Source: DATDOY01 sp035293045 (GTDB lineage Bacteria > Actinomycetota > Acidimicrobiia > IMCC26256 > JACPCJ01). From it: DNA of 36,249 nucleotides. The stretch is taken from positions 1-36,249 of the forward strand of contig DATDOY010000104.1 in assembly GCA_035293045.1 (NCBI GenBank), in the 5' to 3' direction. A program made the position numbers and the translations under genes. Within the stretch, counting starts at the first letter, position 1. Each line of letters starts with the position of its first letter. The notes under the pieces were generated by a model. The model was not told where the DNA came from and ran no database searches. It was given only the letters and a program-made list of their open reading frames with translations. This document shows, piece after piece, positions 24,136 to 32,036 of this stretch.

Positions 24136-25449
24136 TCAGAGCCGCTCGCGCAAGGGTGTGCCCGGGATCCCCAACGCGTTCACCGCATCGAAGACGGGGA
24201 CATCGAGACGGAGGAGATCATCGGTTGGCCACTCTGGATGAGCGACGAGAATCAACACGAGGTCGACATCGACGGCTGCGATCTCAGGCATCGGGACGGC
24301 CTTGCGCACGGACGTTCCGAGCGTGAGCTCGCCAACGTGGGGATCTGCGTACTCGACCAATGCGCCTGCTGTCTCAAGGAGCTCCATGACGTGGATGGCC
24401 CGCGAGTTGCGGATGTCGCTGACGCCAGGCTTGAACGCGGCGCCGAGGCAGAGCACGCGCGCTCCCGCCAGCGTCTTCTGGAGACGATTCAGGAACTCCA
24501 ACACGCGGCCAACGACGTATTTCGCCATGCGGAGATTGGTGTCCGCGGCCAGTTCGATGAACTTGGTTTGGAAGTCGAACTCGCGAGCTTTCCACGAGAG
24601 GTAGTAAGGATCGACGGGAATGCAATGACCCCCCGGGCCAATCCCTGGGTAGAACGCTTGAAAGCCGAATGGCTTGGTTCCGGCCGCGTCGATGACTTCC
24701 CAGATGTCGATCTCCATCTCTCGCGCGATGACGGCCAACTCATTCACAAGCGCGATGTTGACCGCTCGATACGTGTTCTCGAGCAGCTTCGCCATCTCGG
24801 CTGCCGCGGTGCTCGACACCACCCGCACGAGTCCGGGGTCGTCCATGACCGCTTCGAGGAGCTCGCGTGCGCGATCGGTGCAGGCGGGCGTCACCCCTCC
24901 GACGACCTTGGGGGTGTTGTGAACCGTCCACTGCGTGTTGCCAGGGTCGACGCGCTCGGGAGAGAACGCAAGGTGGAAATCCACGCCCGCTCGCAGCCCG
25001 CCCTCCTCCAAGACCGGCTGGCAGATCTCCGTCGTGGTTCCCGGGTAGGTCGTCGACTGGAGGATCACCAGCTTCCCTGGAGCGAGGACGCCGGCAACGG
25101 TGTGGGTGGCCATGCGCACGAAGCTGAGATCCGGAGTCTTCGCTCGATCAAACGGCGTCGGAACGCAAATGAAAATGGCGTCCGCCGCAGCGAGTGCCTC
25201 GGGATCGGCGCTCGCTGCGAACCGGCCTGCGGCGAGCATCCCCGCCACCCGATCGTCGGTGACGTCGTCGATGTGACTGTGGCCCTGCATCAGCGAGGCC
25301 GTCCGCTCGGCGTCGACGTCGAAGCCAACGCACGAGAACCCCGACTCGGCGTAGCTCACCGCCAGAGGCAAGCCCACGTAGCCAAGCCCGACGACGCCGA
25401 TGGTGATCTCCCGGTCGGCGACGCGTTCCGCAAACGGCTTCTCAGGCAT
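24136..25449 (-). CDS. UDP-sugar 6-dehydrogenase (WbpA/WecC/TviB-like)
   Basis: A 437-residue NAD-dependent dehydrogenase that oxidises C6 of a UDP-hexose or UDP-HexNAc to the uronic acid. It has the N-terminal Rossmann motif GVVGLGYVGLPLA, the VPTPF element, LVILQSTTYPGTT, SPERVDPGN, the conserved Lys in EMAKLLENTYRAVNIA, and the catalytic Cys276 in GGHCIPVDPYYLSWK. The SPERV plus GGHCIPVDP combination matches the UDP-GlcNAc/UDP-ManNAc dehydrogenase branch more than UDP-glucose dehydrogenases. The frame is open upstream, but the start is the ATG at 25449 (MPEKPFAERV), overlapping the end of the epimerase gene by eight bases. It probably supplies a uronic acid to the repeat unit. Confidence 0.93.
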   Translation of the reverse strand: MPEKPFAERVADREITIGVVGLGYVGLPLAVSYAESGFSCVGFDVDAERTASLMQGHSHIDDVTDDRVAGMLAAGRFAASADPEALAAADAIFICVPTPFDRAKTPDLSFVRMATHTVAGVLAPGKLVILQSTTYPGTTTEICQPVLEEGGLRAGVDFHLAFSPERVDPGNTQWTVHNTPKVVGGVTPACTDRARELLEAVMDDPGLVRVVSSTAAAEMAKLLENTYRAVNIALVNELAVIAREMEIDIWEVIDAAGTKPFGFQAFYPGIGPGGHCIPVDPYYLSWKAREFDFQTKFIELAADTNLRMAKYVVGRVLEFLNRLQKTLAGARVLCLGAAFKPGVSDIRNSRAIHVMELLETAGALVEYADPHVGELTLGTSVRKAVPMPEIAAVDVDLVLILVAHPEWPTDDLLRLDVPVFDAVNALGIPGTPLRERL

Positions 25450-26404
25450 GGGACTTCTGCCACCACTCGATCGTGCGCTCCAGTCCTTCCTCGAGGGGGA
25501 CCTCGGCCTCCCATCCGAGCACCTCGCGTGCACGCGTCGTATCGGGAACCCGACGACGGGTGTCTTCGAAGCCCGACCCGTAATAGGCCTCGTACGGCGT
25601 GAACTCGATCGGTGAACGCGACCCGACGGACTCTCGAATCATCTGCGCCAGCTCCGCCACCGACGTTTCTCGAGTCGAGCCCAAGTTGAACACCATGCCC
25701 TCCGCCTCGGGGGTGAACCCCGCAAGCAAGGTCCCCTTCACCGTGTCATCGACGTAGGTGAAGCAACGGCTCTGCTTGCCGTCACCGTGGACGCTCAGCG
25801 GCTCGCCCGCCAGGGCCTGACGCAGGAAATTTGCGACGACGGAGCCGTAGCCCTTCTCGTCGATCCGCGGGCCATAGGAGTTGAAATACCGCACGATCAC
25901 GACGGGCAGAGTCTGAGCGGCGTAGGCGAAGGCAAGGTGCTCGTCGATCGCCTTGGCGGTCGAATACGACCATCGGTGCACCGTGGTCGGACCCAGGACG
26001 CGGTCGTCGTCTTCCACCATTGGGACCTTGGCGGTCTTCCCATACACCTCGGACGTCGACGCAACCAGCACCTTTCGCCAGTAGCGGTGGCAGGCACTCA
26101 GGACGTTCTCGGTGCCACGCGTGTTCGTCAACAGGGAACCGAGTGGGTCTTCGACGATGTGGCGCACGCCGACGGCGGCCGCAAGGTGGAACACCATCTG
26201 CGCCCACTCCACTTCGCGCTCCACCAGCGAGGCGTCGAGGATCGACCCGTTGACAAACCCGATCTGGTCAAGACGGTGACGAAGGTTGACGGCGTTGCCG
26301 GTCGACAGGTTGTCGAGAACTCGAACCTCGTGACCCTGCTCACACAGGGCATCAACGAGATGCGAGCCGATATAGCCGGCGCCGCCGGTGACGAGGACGC
26401 GCAT
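25442..26404 (-). CDS. NAD-dependent nucleotide-sugar epimerase/dehydratase (extended SDR)
   Basis: A 320-residue extended SDR. TGGAGYIGSHLVDAL binds NAD. The catalytic set is in STSEVYG (S116-S118) and YSTAK (Y147, K151). RYFNSYGPR and CFTYVDDTVKGTL are standard for the family. HLAAAVGVRHIVEDP is typical of members near UDP-glucuronate decarboxylase and 4-epimerase. The exact reaction (4-epimerisation, decarboxylation or dehydration) cannot be fixed by eye. It overlaps the dehydrogenase gene by eight bases, so the two probably act in sequence on one UDP-sugar. The start is taken at the ATG at 26404 (MRVLVTGGAG). An upstream TTG at 26443 would add thirteen residues with no homology. Confidence 0.9.
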   Translation of the reverse strand: MRVLVTGGAGYIGSHLVDALCEQGHEVRVLDNLSTGNAVNLRHRLDQIGFVNGSILDASLVEREVEWAQMVFHLAAAVGVRHIVEDPLGSLLTNTRGTENVLSACHRYWRKVLVASTSEVYGKTAKVPMVEDDDRVLGPTTVHRWSYSTAKAIDEHLAFAYAAQTLPVVIVRYFNSYGPRIDEKGYGSVVANFLRQALAGEPLSVHGDGKQSRCFTYVDDTVKGTLLAGFTPEAEGMVFNLGSTRETSVAELAQMIRESVGSRSPIEFTPYEAYYGSGFEDTRRRVPDTTRAREVLGWEAEVPLEEGLERTIEWWQKSHA

Positions 26405-26448
26405 CGAAGGGATGGTAATGGAGGGAGGGGACTCCGCATTCAACGGCG

Positions 26449-27357
26449 TCAGAAGAGTTCTTGGTAGCGCCGGAATGCGGCCATCGTCCGCTCAGGCACG
26501 AACTCAGCGATCGCGTCCGGGTCCTTAGCAAGCGTCTCGACGAGGGGAACGCCGCGTTCGTATCCGAGGTACTCCGCTTTCATGTCGACCACGAGGTCAT
26601 GAGGGTTGCGCTCCTGGACGACCGACGGCCTCCCGTACACAACACGCGCTCCCTTGGCTTGGAGGTAGTAGGAGGCCCAGATGTCTTCCATGCGTCCGAT
26701 CCCGGGAAAAATGAAGTAGTCCGACAACCACTCTCTCGTCAGAAAGGTGTTCTGGGAGTTGAAAGGACTCATGACGTTGGCTGTGAGCGGAAAAACGTCG
26801 GGGTCAAACTCGCAGTCGGGTGCGAACTGCATCCGACAAATGGCATCGACGTCGGGATCGCCATTCCAAAAGTCGGCTTGGATGTCGGCATGCACTCGGC
26901 TCCGACGTACCGACGAATAGTCACGTTGTGCGAGCAGCATTAGCGGGTATCCCCGATGCCACAGGTGCGGATAGTTCGTGGCTCCCACGGGGTCGAACGC
27001 CACGAGGTCGGTCTCATAGAAATTGGCGTCGAGCTCCTGGCCGACGAATAAGTTCGTGCCCCAGTGATCCAGCGGGACGTTGTCGTCGTCAATCGTCGCT
27101 ACCACATCGGCACCCATGCGCCACGCGGCGAGAAGTCCGAGGTTTCTCCGTTCGACATTGTTCCATCCGATGAGGTCGGAGAGCTCCTTGTCGATTGCTT
27201 CCTGGTCGCTGGGCGACAGGTAGGTGCCTCGCTCGAGTCGATAATCCTCCGGTGTCTTGAGGTCGCCGACCACGATCAGATGCCAATCCTCGAGAGCGTC
27301 GTACTTGAGAACCGCCTTGGTCGGCGGATTGATCGTCGTCGTAACAACCACGTTCAT
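26449..27357 (-). CDS. STELLO/DUF288-like glycosyltransferase
   Basis: A 302-residue protein. Its N-terminal half reads WHLIVVGDLKTPEDY, then TYLSPSDQE, then NVERRNLGLLAAWRMGADVVATIDDDN, with a DDD metal/nucleotide site at D90-D92. The order 'VVGD.KTP', 'YLS..DQ', 'RN.GYL.A...GA' followed by an acidic triad is that of the STELLO (DUF288) proteins of plants and animals and related bacterial proteins. It also resembles reversibly glycosylated polypeptides. It is probably a GT-A-type sugar transferase or mutase, and no membrane anchor is visible. Its ATG overlaps the stop of the preceding GT2 gene by four bases (ATGA), which suggests they work in the same step or complex. The sugar is unknown. 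Confidence 0.75.
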   Translation of the reverse strand: MNVVVTTTINPPTKAVLKYDALEDWHLIVVGDLKTPEDYRLERGTYLSPSDQEAIDKELSDLIGWNNVERRNLGLLAAWRMGADVVATIDDDNVPLDHWGTNLFVGQELDANFYETDLVAFDPVGATNYPHLWHRGYPLMLLAQRDYSSVRRSRVHADIQADFWNGDPDVDAICRMQFAPDCEFDPDVFPLTANVMSPFNSQNTFLTREWLSDYFIFPGIGRMEDIWASYYLQAKGARVVYGRPSVVQERNPHDLVVDMKAEYLGYERGVPLVETLAKDPDAIAEFVPERTMAAFRRYQELF

Positions 27358-28139
27358 CCCGGCGTCTCCTTCACGTCGCTCGGTGTCGCGAGCAAGCTCG
27401 CCCGCCGCAAGAACCTCGTCACCAGTAACGTTCGTATGTATCGTGCCTGGGTAGCCACGGAATTCTGCGACTCTCCATCGCGACGAGGCGTCCAGTGCAT
27501 CGGGACTTCGATGACATCGACGCCTAGTCGAACCGGCTTCAGAATCGTCTCAAGCAAGAGCTCATGCTTGAGACCCGTCCACCGAAGGTCCCGCACCAGA
27601 GACGTCGGAAAGAGTCGGTAGCCAAACGTCGCATCCGTCAGGCCCCGCCGGTACATGATCGAAGTGACTCGCTGGAAGACCCAGTTCAGCCACACCCGCA
27701 CTCGGCCGTAGCCGTCGAACCCGCCACCCGCGATCCACCGCGAGGCGGTGATGACAGCTCCAGGATGCTCGCGACCACGCTCGATCATGAGATGCGCGAT
27801 CGAGGGGTCCGTTTCAAGGTCACTCGAGATCATCAGCGAATGGCTGCCTCGCGCAAGAGCGAAGGCCTCTCGCATGGCGCCGCCGAGGAATGGAAGTGTC
27901 TGGTGGTGAAGGCGGACTCGATCGCCGAACACCCCCCTGATCGCCTCGCACCGGGCGAGGCTGGCCGGGGTCGTCCGATCACATACCACCACGAGCACCT
28001 CGTCGATAGAGGCGTCGCAGGTCGCATGAAGGACCCGTACCGTTTCGTCGAGCGAGGCGGTCTCCGTCACGACGGGGAGAATGATCGTGACCCCACTCAG
28101 TGCCTCGGGCAACTCGCCGACCCCTTGGGATTGCTTCAA
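27354..28139 (-). CDS. GT2 glycosyltransferase, dolichol/polyprenyl-phosphate sugar synthase-like
   Basis: A 261-residue GT-A enzyme resembling polyprenyl-phosphate mannose/glucose synthases. It starts around LSGVTIILPVVTETASLDETV. DEVLVVVCDRTTP stands in for the usual nucleotide-binding Asp region, GGAMREAFALARGSHSLMISSDLETDP holds the metal-site acidic residues (SSDLETDP), and FGYRLFP with HELLLETILKPVRLG is the C-terminal part. If so, it would make a lipid-linked sugar donor for the GT-C enzyme encoded just upstream (inference). The frame is open to 28187, but the TTG at 28139 has GGAG seven bases upstream and is preferred. It is coupled to the STELLO-like gene. Confidence 0.82.
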   Translation of the reverse strand: MKQSQGVGELPEALSGVTIILPVVTETASLDETVRVLHATCDASIDEVLVVVCDRTTPASLARCEAIRGVFGDRVRLHHQTLPFLGGAMREAFALARGSHSLMISSDLETDPSIAHLMIERGREHPGAVITASRWIAGGGFDGYGRVRVWLNWVFQRVTSIMYRRGLTDATFGYRLFPTSLVRDLRWTGLKHELLLETILKPVRLGVDVIEVPMHWTPRRDGESQNSVATQARYIRTLLVTRFLRRASLLATPSDVKETPG

Positions 28140-28217
28140 CAGAGAGCTCCTCAATAGAGCGAGGACTCTACCCAAGGCTGGAGCCAAGCAGAGGCTGGCC
28201 GTCGGGACGGACTCGCG

Positions 28218-29708
28218 TCAAACCTTGCCCTTCAGCCGGAAGATCGTGAACTCGCACGTGGGGCAGGAAACCTTGTGATCGACCGCATACAAGGCCGGAA
28301 ACCGTGGGTCGCCGAAGATCATCCGTTCCCATACACCCACAGCTGATGGAAACCCAGGCCCGTAGGGGGATGGGGCTCTGGACTCGCTATGCATCACGAT
28401 GAACTCGGGGGGCTCCGCGAAGAACCCGTCCATGTTCTCGGGGAGTATGAGGAGTCCGTTCGGACTCGTGAGCCCGGTGATGTCGATGAGTCGCGTCTCC
28501 AAGGGCGAGTGGTAGGCAACCGTGCCGGTCTCCGACATCGCGATCGTCGTGTCGGAGGCGGACACTGAGTCGATGTACGCCGCGATCTCCCGATAAACCG
28601 GGACCGAGGTCGCGGGAACGTCCGATCGGCTCGGGAACCAGAGCAAGAGCAGCCATATGGCCACGAGGCTTCCCGCGGCAATCTCCACACGGCGCCCCTC
28701 TCGGACCACAGCCTGAATGGCGATCAGAGCGTAGAAGACCATGGCGTACTGGAAGATCGAGAAGTACCAAAAAAACGTCTGCGGACTGACGGCCACGTAC
28801 GCCATTTGCTGGAGGATCGCAAACCCTCCCAGATACGCCAGCCACACATACCCCGACCTCAACACGATGACAAAGCCAGCTACGCCAAGGACAGCAACCA
28901 CGACCCATCCATCGCCGAGCCAGTTCTTGATCGTGTCACGTAGGCCGTCGAAATAGAGGGAGTGGTCACCCCAGTGCCGTCGATGCGCAATCTTCACGGA
29001 GAGCGTCTCGGGGAAGAGGGTGCCGAATCTGAATAGGCTGAAGAGGAGCCACGGCGTGAGTACGGCGCCGAAGCGAGCGAGTCCTGACCACGGGACCCGG
29101 CGCGTCTGCAAAACCTCATGCGCCACCTTCAGACCGGCAATGACGGCGCCGTCAGGCCTCGCTAAAACGATTAAGCCGAGAAGGATCCACGAGCTGCGCC
29201 CTGTACTCTCGATTGCCATCCACAGAAGAACCAAACCCAAGAACAGCTGAGTTTCGATCCCCCATGTGCTGAGCAGCTCGGGAAGGACCGGGGTGGCTGC
29301 GGCGACCCCAAGCGCAGCAAATCTCCATCCCCGTCGCGCCATCGTGATCGCGATGGCGACGGTGCCAGCCACCAGCGCTCCCATCCCGACAAGATGCGCA
29401 GCGCGCGGGATGCCACCCACGACGATGGAAACTCCAGCTGTCACGATCGGGTTCAACACTGACGTAGAGGCGTTCCAGGCCTCACCGGGATTGAAGGTCC
29501 AACCATTCCCGGAAATCAGGTTGTCGACGTATCGATACATGATGTGCGAGTCATCGAAGTGAAAATGCCGGTAGAGCCAGAGGGCGTAGGCGCCAAGGAT
29601 CAGCGGAACGCCCACCAACGCACGTTCGACGGGATCCCGAAGCCACCCTCGAAGTAACCGACGAACTACCTCGCGCCGTATGTTCGCTCGTGGCCTAGCC
29701 GTGATCAA
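28218..29708 (-). CDS. GT-C type membrane glycosyltransferase, AftB-like
   Basis: A 496-residue polytopic membrane protein with about nine to ten helices followed by a periplasm-side domain of about 120 residues. The first outside loop reads FDDSHIMYRYVDNLISGNGWTFNPGEAWNA. The paired Asp (DD) after the first helix and the NGWTFNPGE element are those of actinobacterial polyprenyl-phosphate-arabinose/mannose-dependent transferases (AftB-like). Such enzymes use lipid-phosphate sugars at the outer face of the membrane, which fits the GT2 synthase just downstream. The start is uncertain: TTG at 29708 has no ribosome binding site, and later TTG/GTG codons near residue 31 are possible. The acceptor glycan is unknown. 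Confidence 0.82.
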   Translation of the reverse strand: MITARPRANIRREVVRRLLRGWLRDPVERALVGVPLILGAYALWLYRHFHFDDSHIMYRYVDNLISGNGWTFNPGEAWNASTSVLNPIVTAGVSIVVGGIPRAAHLVGMGALVAGTVAIAITMARRGWRFAALGVAAATPVLPELLSTWGIETQLFLGLVLLWMAIESTGRSSWILLGLIVLARPDGAVIAGLKVAHEVLQTRRVPWSGLARFGAVLTPWLLFSLFRFGTLFPETLSVKIAHRRHWGDHSLYFDGLRDTIKNWLGDGWVVVAVLGVAGFVIVLRSGYVWLAYLGGFAILQQMAYVAVSPQTFFWYFSIFQYAMVFYALIAIQAVVREGRRVEIAAGSLVAIWLLLLWFPSRSDVPATSVPVYREIAAYIDSVSASDTTIAMSETGTVAYHSPLETRLIDITGLTSPNGLLILPENMDGFFAEPPEFIVMHSESRAPSPYGPGFPSAVGVWERMIFGDPRFPALYAVDHKVSCPTCEFTIFRLKGKV

Positions 29709-29931
29709 AGGTGAGTCGCTGATGATCTGTCCCGAAGTATGGGGGCGGGGAGAACCCTTCGGCGATCACCGTAGCGAGTCTTCGACCCGCAAGCCTCAAG
29801 GCGCGAGAGATGTGTCCAGGTGAAGAGGCTGCGTCGTACGACGCCTCTGCGCGTGCCTTCGGAAACGTTACGCGATCCCTACCGACCCAGCGCCACTTGT
29901 GCACAGCCCTAGCGATCGCGACATGCGCGAT

Positions 29932-29937
29932 TACTCT
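29932..29937 (+). promoter_or_regulatory. Candidate -10 box for a leaderless GT4 transcript
   Basis: TACTCT (TANNNT) ends six bases before the ATG at 29944, and there is no ribosome binding site. This supports 29944 as the start over the in-frame GTG at 29899 and ATG at 29923. The remainder of 29709-29943 shows nothing else I can identify. Confidence 0.45.
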
Positions 29938-29943
29938 CGCCGA

Positions 29944-31128
29944 ATGCTGGCCGCAGCACCGAATCCTGCCCCGCGACGCATTCGAGTCCTTCGCATCATC
30001 GCACGCATGAACGTCGGGGGGCCCGCCCTCCAAGTGGTCGGACTCCACGACGGACTCGACCCCGACCGGTTCGAGCAGCGACTCCTCACTGGAACACCGG
30101 AACCGGGCGAGGAGGATTACCTCGCGCTGCGCGCGCCGCACGTCGCCGCCCATATCGTGCCGGGACTCGGTCGATCGCTGCGGACGGGTGGAGACGCGTT
30201 GGCGCTCGTCGCCCTCGCACGGGAGATCAGAGCCTTCCGACCCGACATCGTCCATACGCACACCGCGAAGGCCGGAGTCCTTGGCCGGGTCGCGGCAATC
30301 CTCGGCCGGGTTCCCGGTCGAGTCCACACGTTCCACGGCCACCTTCTGCACGGCTATTTCTCGCCCCGCGCCACCCGCGCGGTCATCCGCGTCGAGCGGA
30401 CGTTGGCCCGGCGCACCTCGCGCCTCATAGCCGTCGGGCACCAGGTCCGAGACGACCTCCTCGACGCAGGGATCGGGCGCGAGGATCAGTACACCGTGGT
30501 GCCGCCTGGCATCCGCACCGAGCGAGCGCCGAGCCGTCCGGAGGCGCGCGAAGCCCTCCGCCTGCCTCACGATCGTCCGGTCGTGGCCTTCGTCGCGAGA
30601 CTGACCGCGATCAAGCGTCCCGATCGATTCGTGGGCGTGGCGGCACGAGTCATCGAGGCCCGGCCCGACGCCTTGTTCCTCATAGCCGGTGAGGGTGACG
30701 AGCTCGAGCAAACCCGGCGCGCCGCCCACCCACTTGGCGACAGCGTCCGGTTTCTCGGCTGGCGTGGAGACGTCGAAACGATCTACGCGGCAGCCGACGT
30801 CACCGTGCTCACGTCCGACAACGAAGGCATGCCGGTCTCTCTGATCGAGGCTGCCGCGGCCGGGTGTCCGGCCGTCACGACTCGAGTCGGCAGCGCCGAC
30901 GAGGTGGTTCTCGACGGTGTCACGGGGGTTGTCACGGGCGCCGACGAGCAGGGGCTCGCGGACGCGGTGGTAAAGCTATTGGGGGATTTCGTCCTGCGAG
31001 CGCAGATGGGCCGAGCAGCAAGGGCCCACGCGCAGAAGCACTTCAGTCGCGAACGCCTCGTGCGAGACATCACCAACATCTACGAAGCGGTCGCCGTTGA
31101 AAAGGGGTTGCCATGCAAGCGCTCGTGA
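29944..31128 (+). CDS. GT4 glycosyltransferase (group 1)
   Basis: A 394-residue GT-B glycosyltransferase of normal size. The N-terminal domain reads VLRIIARMNVGGPALQVVGL (acceptor-side glycine loop) and IVHTHTAKAGVLGRVAAIL, with TFHGHLLHGYF. The C-terminal donor-binding domain has VAFVARLTAIKRPDRF, LFLIAGEGDE, VRFLGWRGDVETIYAAADV and SDNEGMPVSLIEAAAAGCPAV (the E-x7-E motif). It resembles the enzymes that add the second or later sugar to a lipid-linked unit. Donor unknown. A leaderless start at 29944 is chosen. Its 3' end overlaps the epimerase gene by sixteen bases, so they are co-transcribed. Confidence 0.91.
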   Translation: MLAAAPNPAPRRIRVLRIIARMNVGGPALQVVGLHDGLDPDRFEQRLLTGTPEPGEEDYLALRAPHVAAHIVPGLGRSLRTGGDALALVALAREIRAFRPDIVHTHTAKAGVLGRVAAILGRVPGRVHTFHGHLLHGYFSPRATRAVIRVERTLARRTSRLIAVGHQVRDDLLDAGIGREDQYTVVPPGIRTERAPSRPEAREALRLPHDRPVVAFVARLTAIKRPDRFVGVAARVIEARPDALFLIAGEGDELEQTRRAAHPLGDSVRFLGWRGDVETIYAAADVTVLTSDNEGMPVSLIEAAAAGCPAVTTRVGSADEVVLDGVTGVVTGADEQGLADAVVKLLGDFVLRAQMGRAARAHAQKHFSRERLVRDITNIYEAVAVEKGLPCKRS

Positions 31129-32030
31129 CAGGGGGGGCCGGGTTCATCGGATCGCACCTTGTCGACGCGCTAGTCGACAGGGGCGCCGCGGTGCGGGTCC
31201 TCGACAACCTCGAAACCGGTCTCGAGGCCAACCTCAATCCGGCCGCGGACTTCGTCGAGGCCGACGTCGCGGACGCCACTCAGGTCGCTTCGGCCATGCA
31301 AGGCGTGGAGGTCGTGTTCCATGAGGCTGCGCTGGGTTCGGTTCCTCGTTCGATCGAAAATCCGTTGGCGACCAATCGCGCGAATGTGCAAGGCACCCTG
31401 ACCGTGCTCGAGTGCGCCCGTCACGCCGGCGTCCGGCGCGTGGTTTCCGCCTCCTCGAGCAGCGTCTACGGCGGAGAGGCACCGCTTCCGACGAACGAAC
31501 GGTATGCGCTGCACCCGAAATCCCCCTACGCCGTGAGCAAGGTCGCCGGCGAACAATACGTTCGCGTGTACGCATCGCTTTTGGGCCTCGACGCCGTGTG
31601 CCTTCGGTATTTCAACGTATACGGACCCCGGCAGCGAGCAGACTCTCCGTATGCCGCGGCAATACCCAAGTTTGTCGAGGCCCTCCGCGCCGGGCGCGCC
31701 GCGTTCATCCACGGCGACGGTCGTCAGACTCGTGACTTCACGTTCGTCGGCGACGCCGTCCAGGCCAATCTGCTCGCTGCGGACGCGCCTGGCACCGTAT
31801 GCGATGGACGGGCGTTCAACATCGCCGGAGGCAATCCCGCCAGCATCGTCGAGGTCGTGGACGCAATCGCTGCTGCCCTCGGCGTGCCGGCCCAATACGA
31901 GCACGGCAACCCGCGACCGGGAGACGTCCGGGACAGTCATGCGGACATCACGGCCGCCCGCGAGATCCTGGGTTTTCAGCCCGCCGTCGATCTAGCAACG
32001 GGATTGCGCGAGACCATCGCCAGCGTCTAG
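31113..32030 (+). CDS. UDP-GlcNAc 4-epimerase-like enzyme (WbpP/TviC type)
   Basis: A 305-residue extended SDR. It has VTGGAGFIGSHLVDAL, HEAALGSVPRSIENP (the ALGSVPRS element is characteristic of WbpP/TviC-type UDP-HexNAc 4-epimerases), ASSSSVYG, the catalytic YAVSK (Y139, K143), RYFNVYGPRQ and RDFTFVGDAVQANLLAA. It probably interconverts UDP-GlcNAc and UDP-GalNAc, or the corresponding uronic acids. Together with the 6-dehydrogenase at 24136-25449 it could yield UDP-GalNAcA, as TviB and TviC do for the Vi antigen (inference). The ATG at 31113 lies inside the end of the GT4 gene. The stop at 32030 is seven bases from a convergent methyltransferase. Confidence 0.9.
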   Translation: MQALVTGGAGFIGSHLVDALVDRGAAVRVLDNLETGLEANLNPAADFVEADVADATQVASAMQGVEVVFHEAALGSVPRSIENPLATNRANVQGTLTVLECARHAGVRRVVSASSSSVYGGEAPLPTNERYALHPKSPYAVSKVAGEQYVRVYASLLGLDAVCLRYFNVYGPRQRADSPYAAAIPKFVEALRAGRAAFIHGDGRQTRDFTFVGDAVQANLLAADAPGTVCDGRAFNIAGGNPASIVEVVDAIAAALGVPAQYEHGNPRPGDVRDSHADITAAREILGFQPAVDLATGLRETIASV

Positions 32031-32036
32031 CTCCTG

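Noticed and set aside
23845..25602. 585-codon plus-strand open frame opposite wzx and the UDP-sugar dehydrogenase
   Set aside because: It is a shadow of two well-supported minus-strand genes.
29695..30729. Minus-strand open frame opposite the GT4 gene
   Set aside because: It is antisense to an intact GT4 gene and has no homologous segment of its own.
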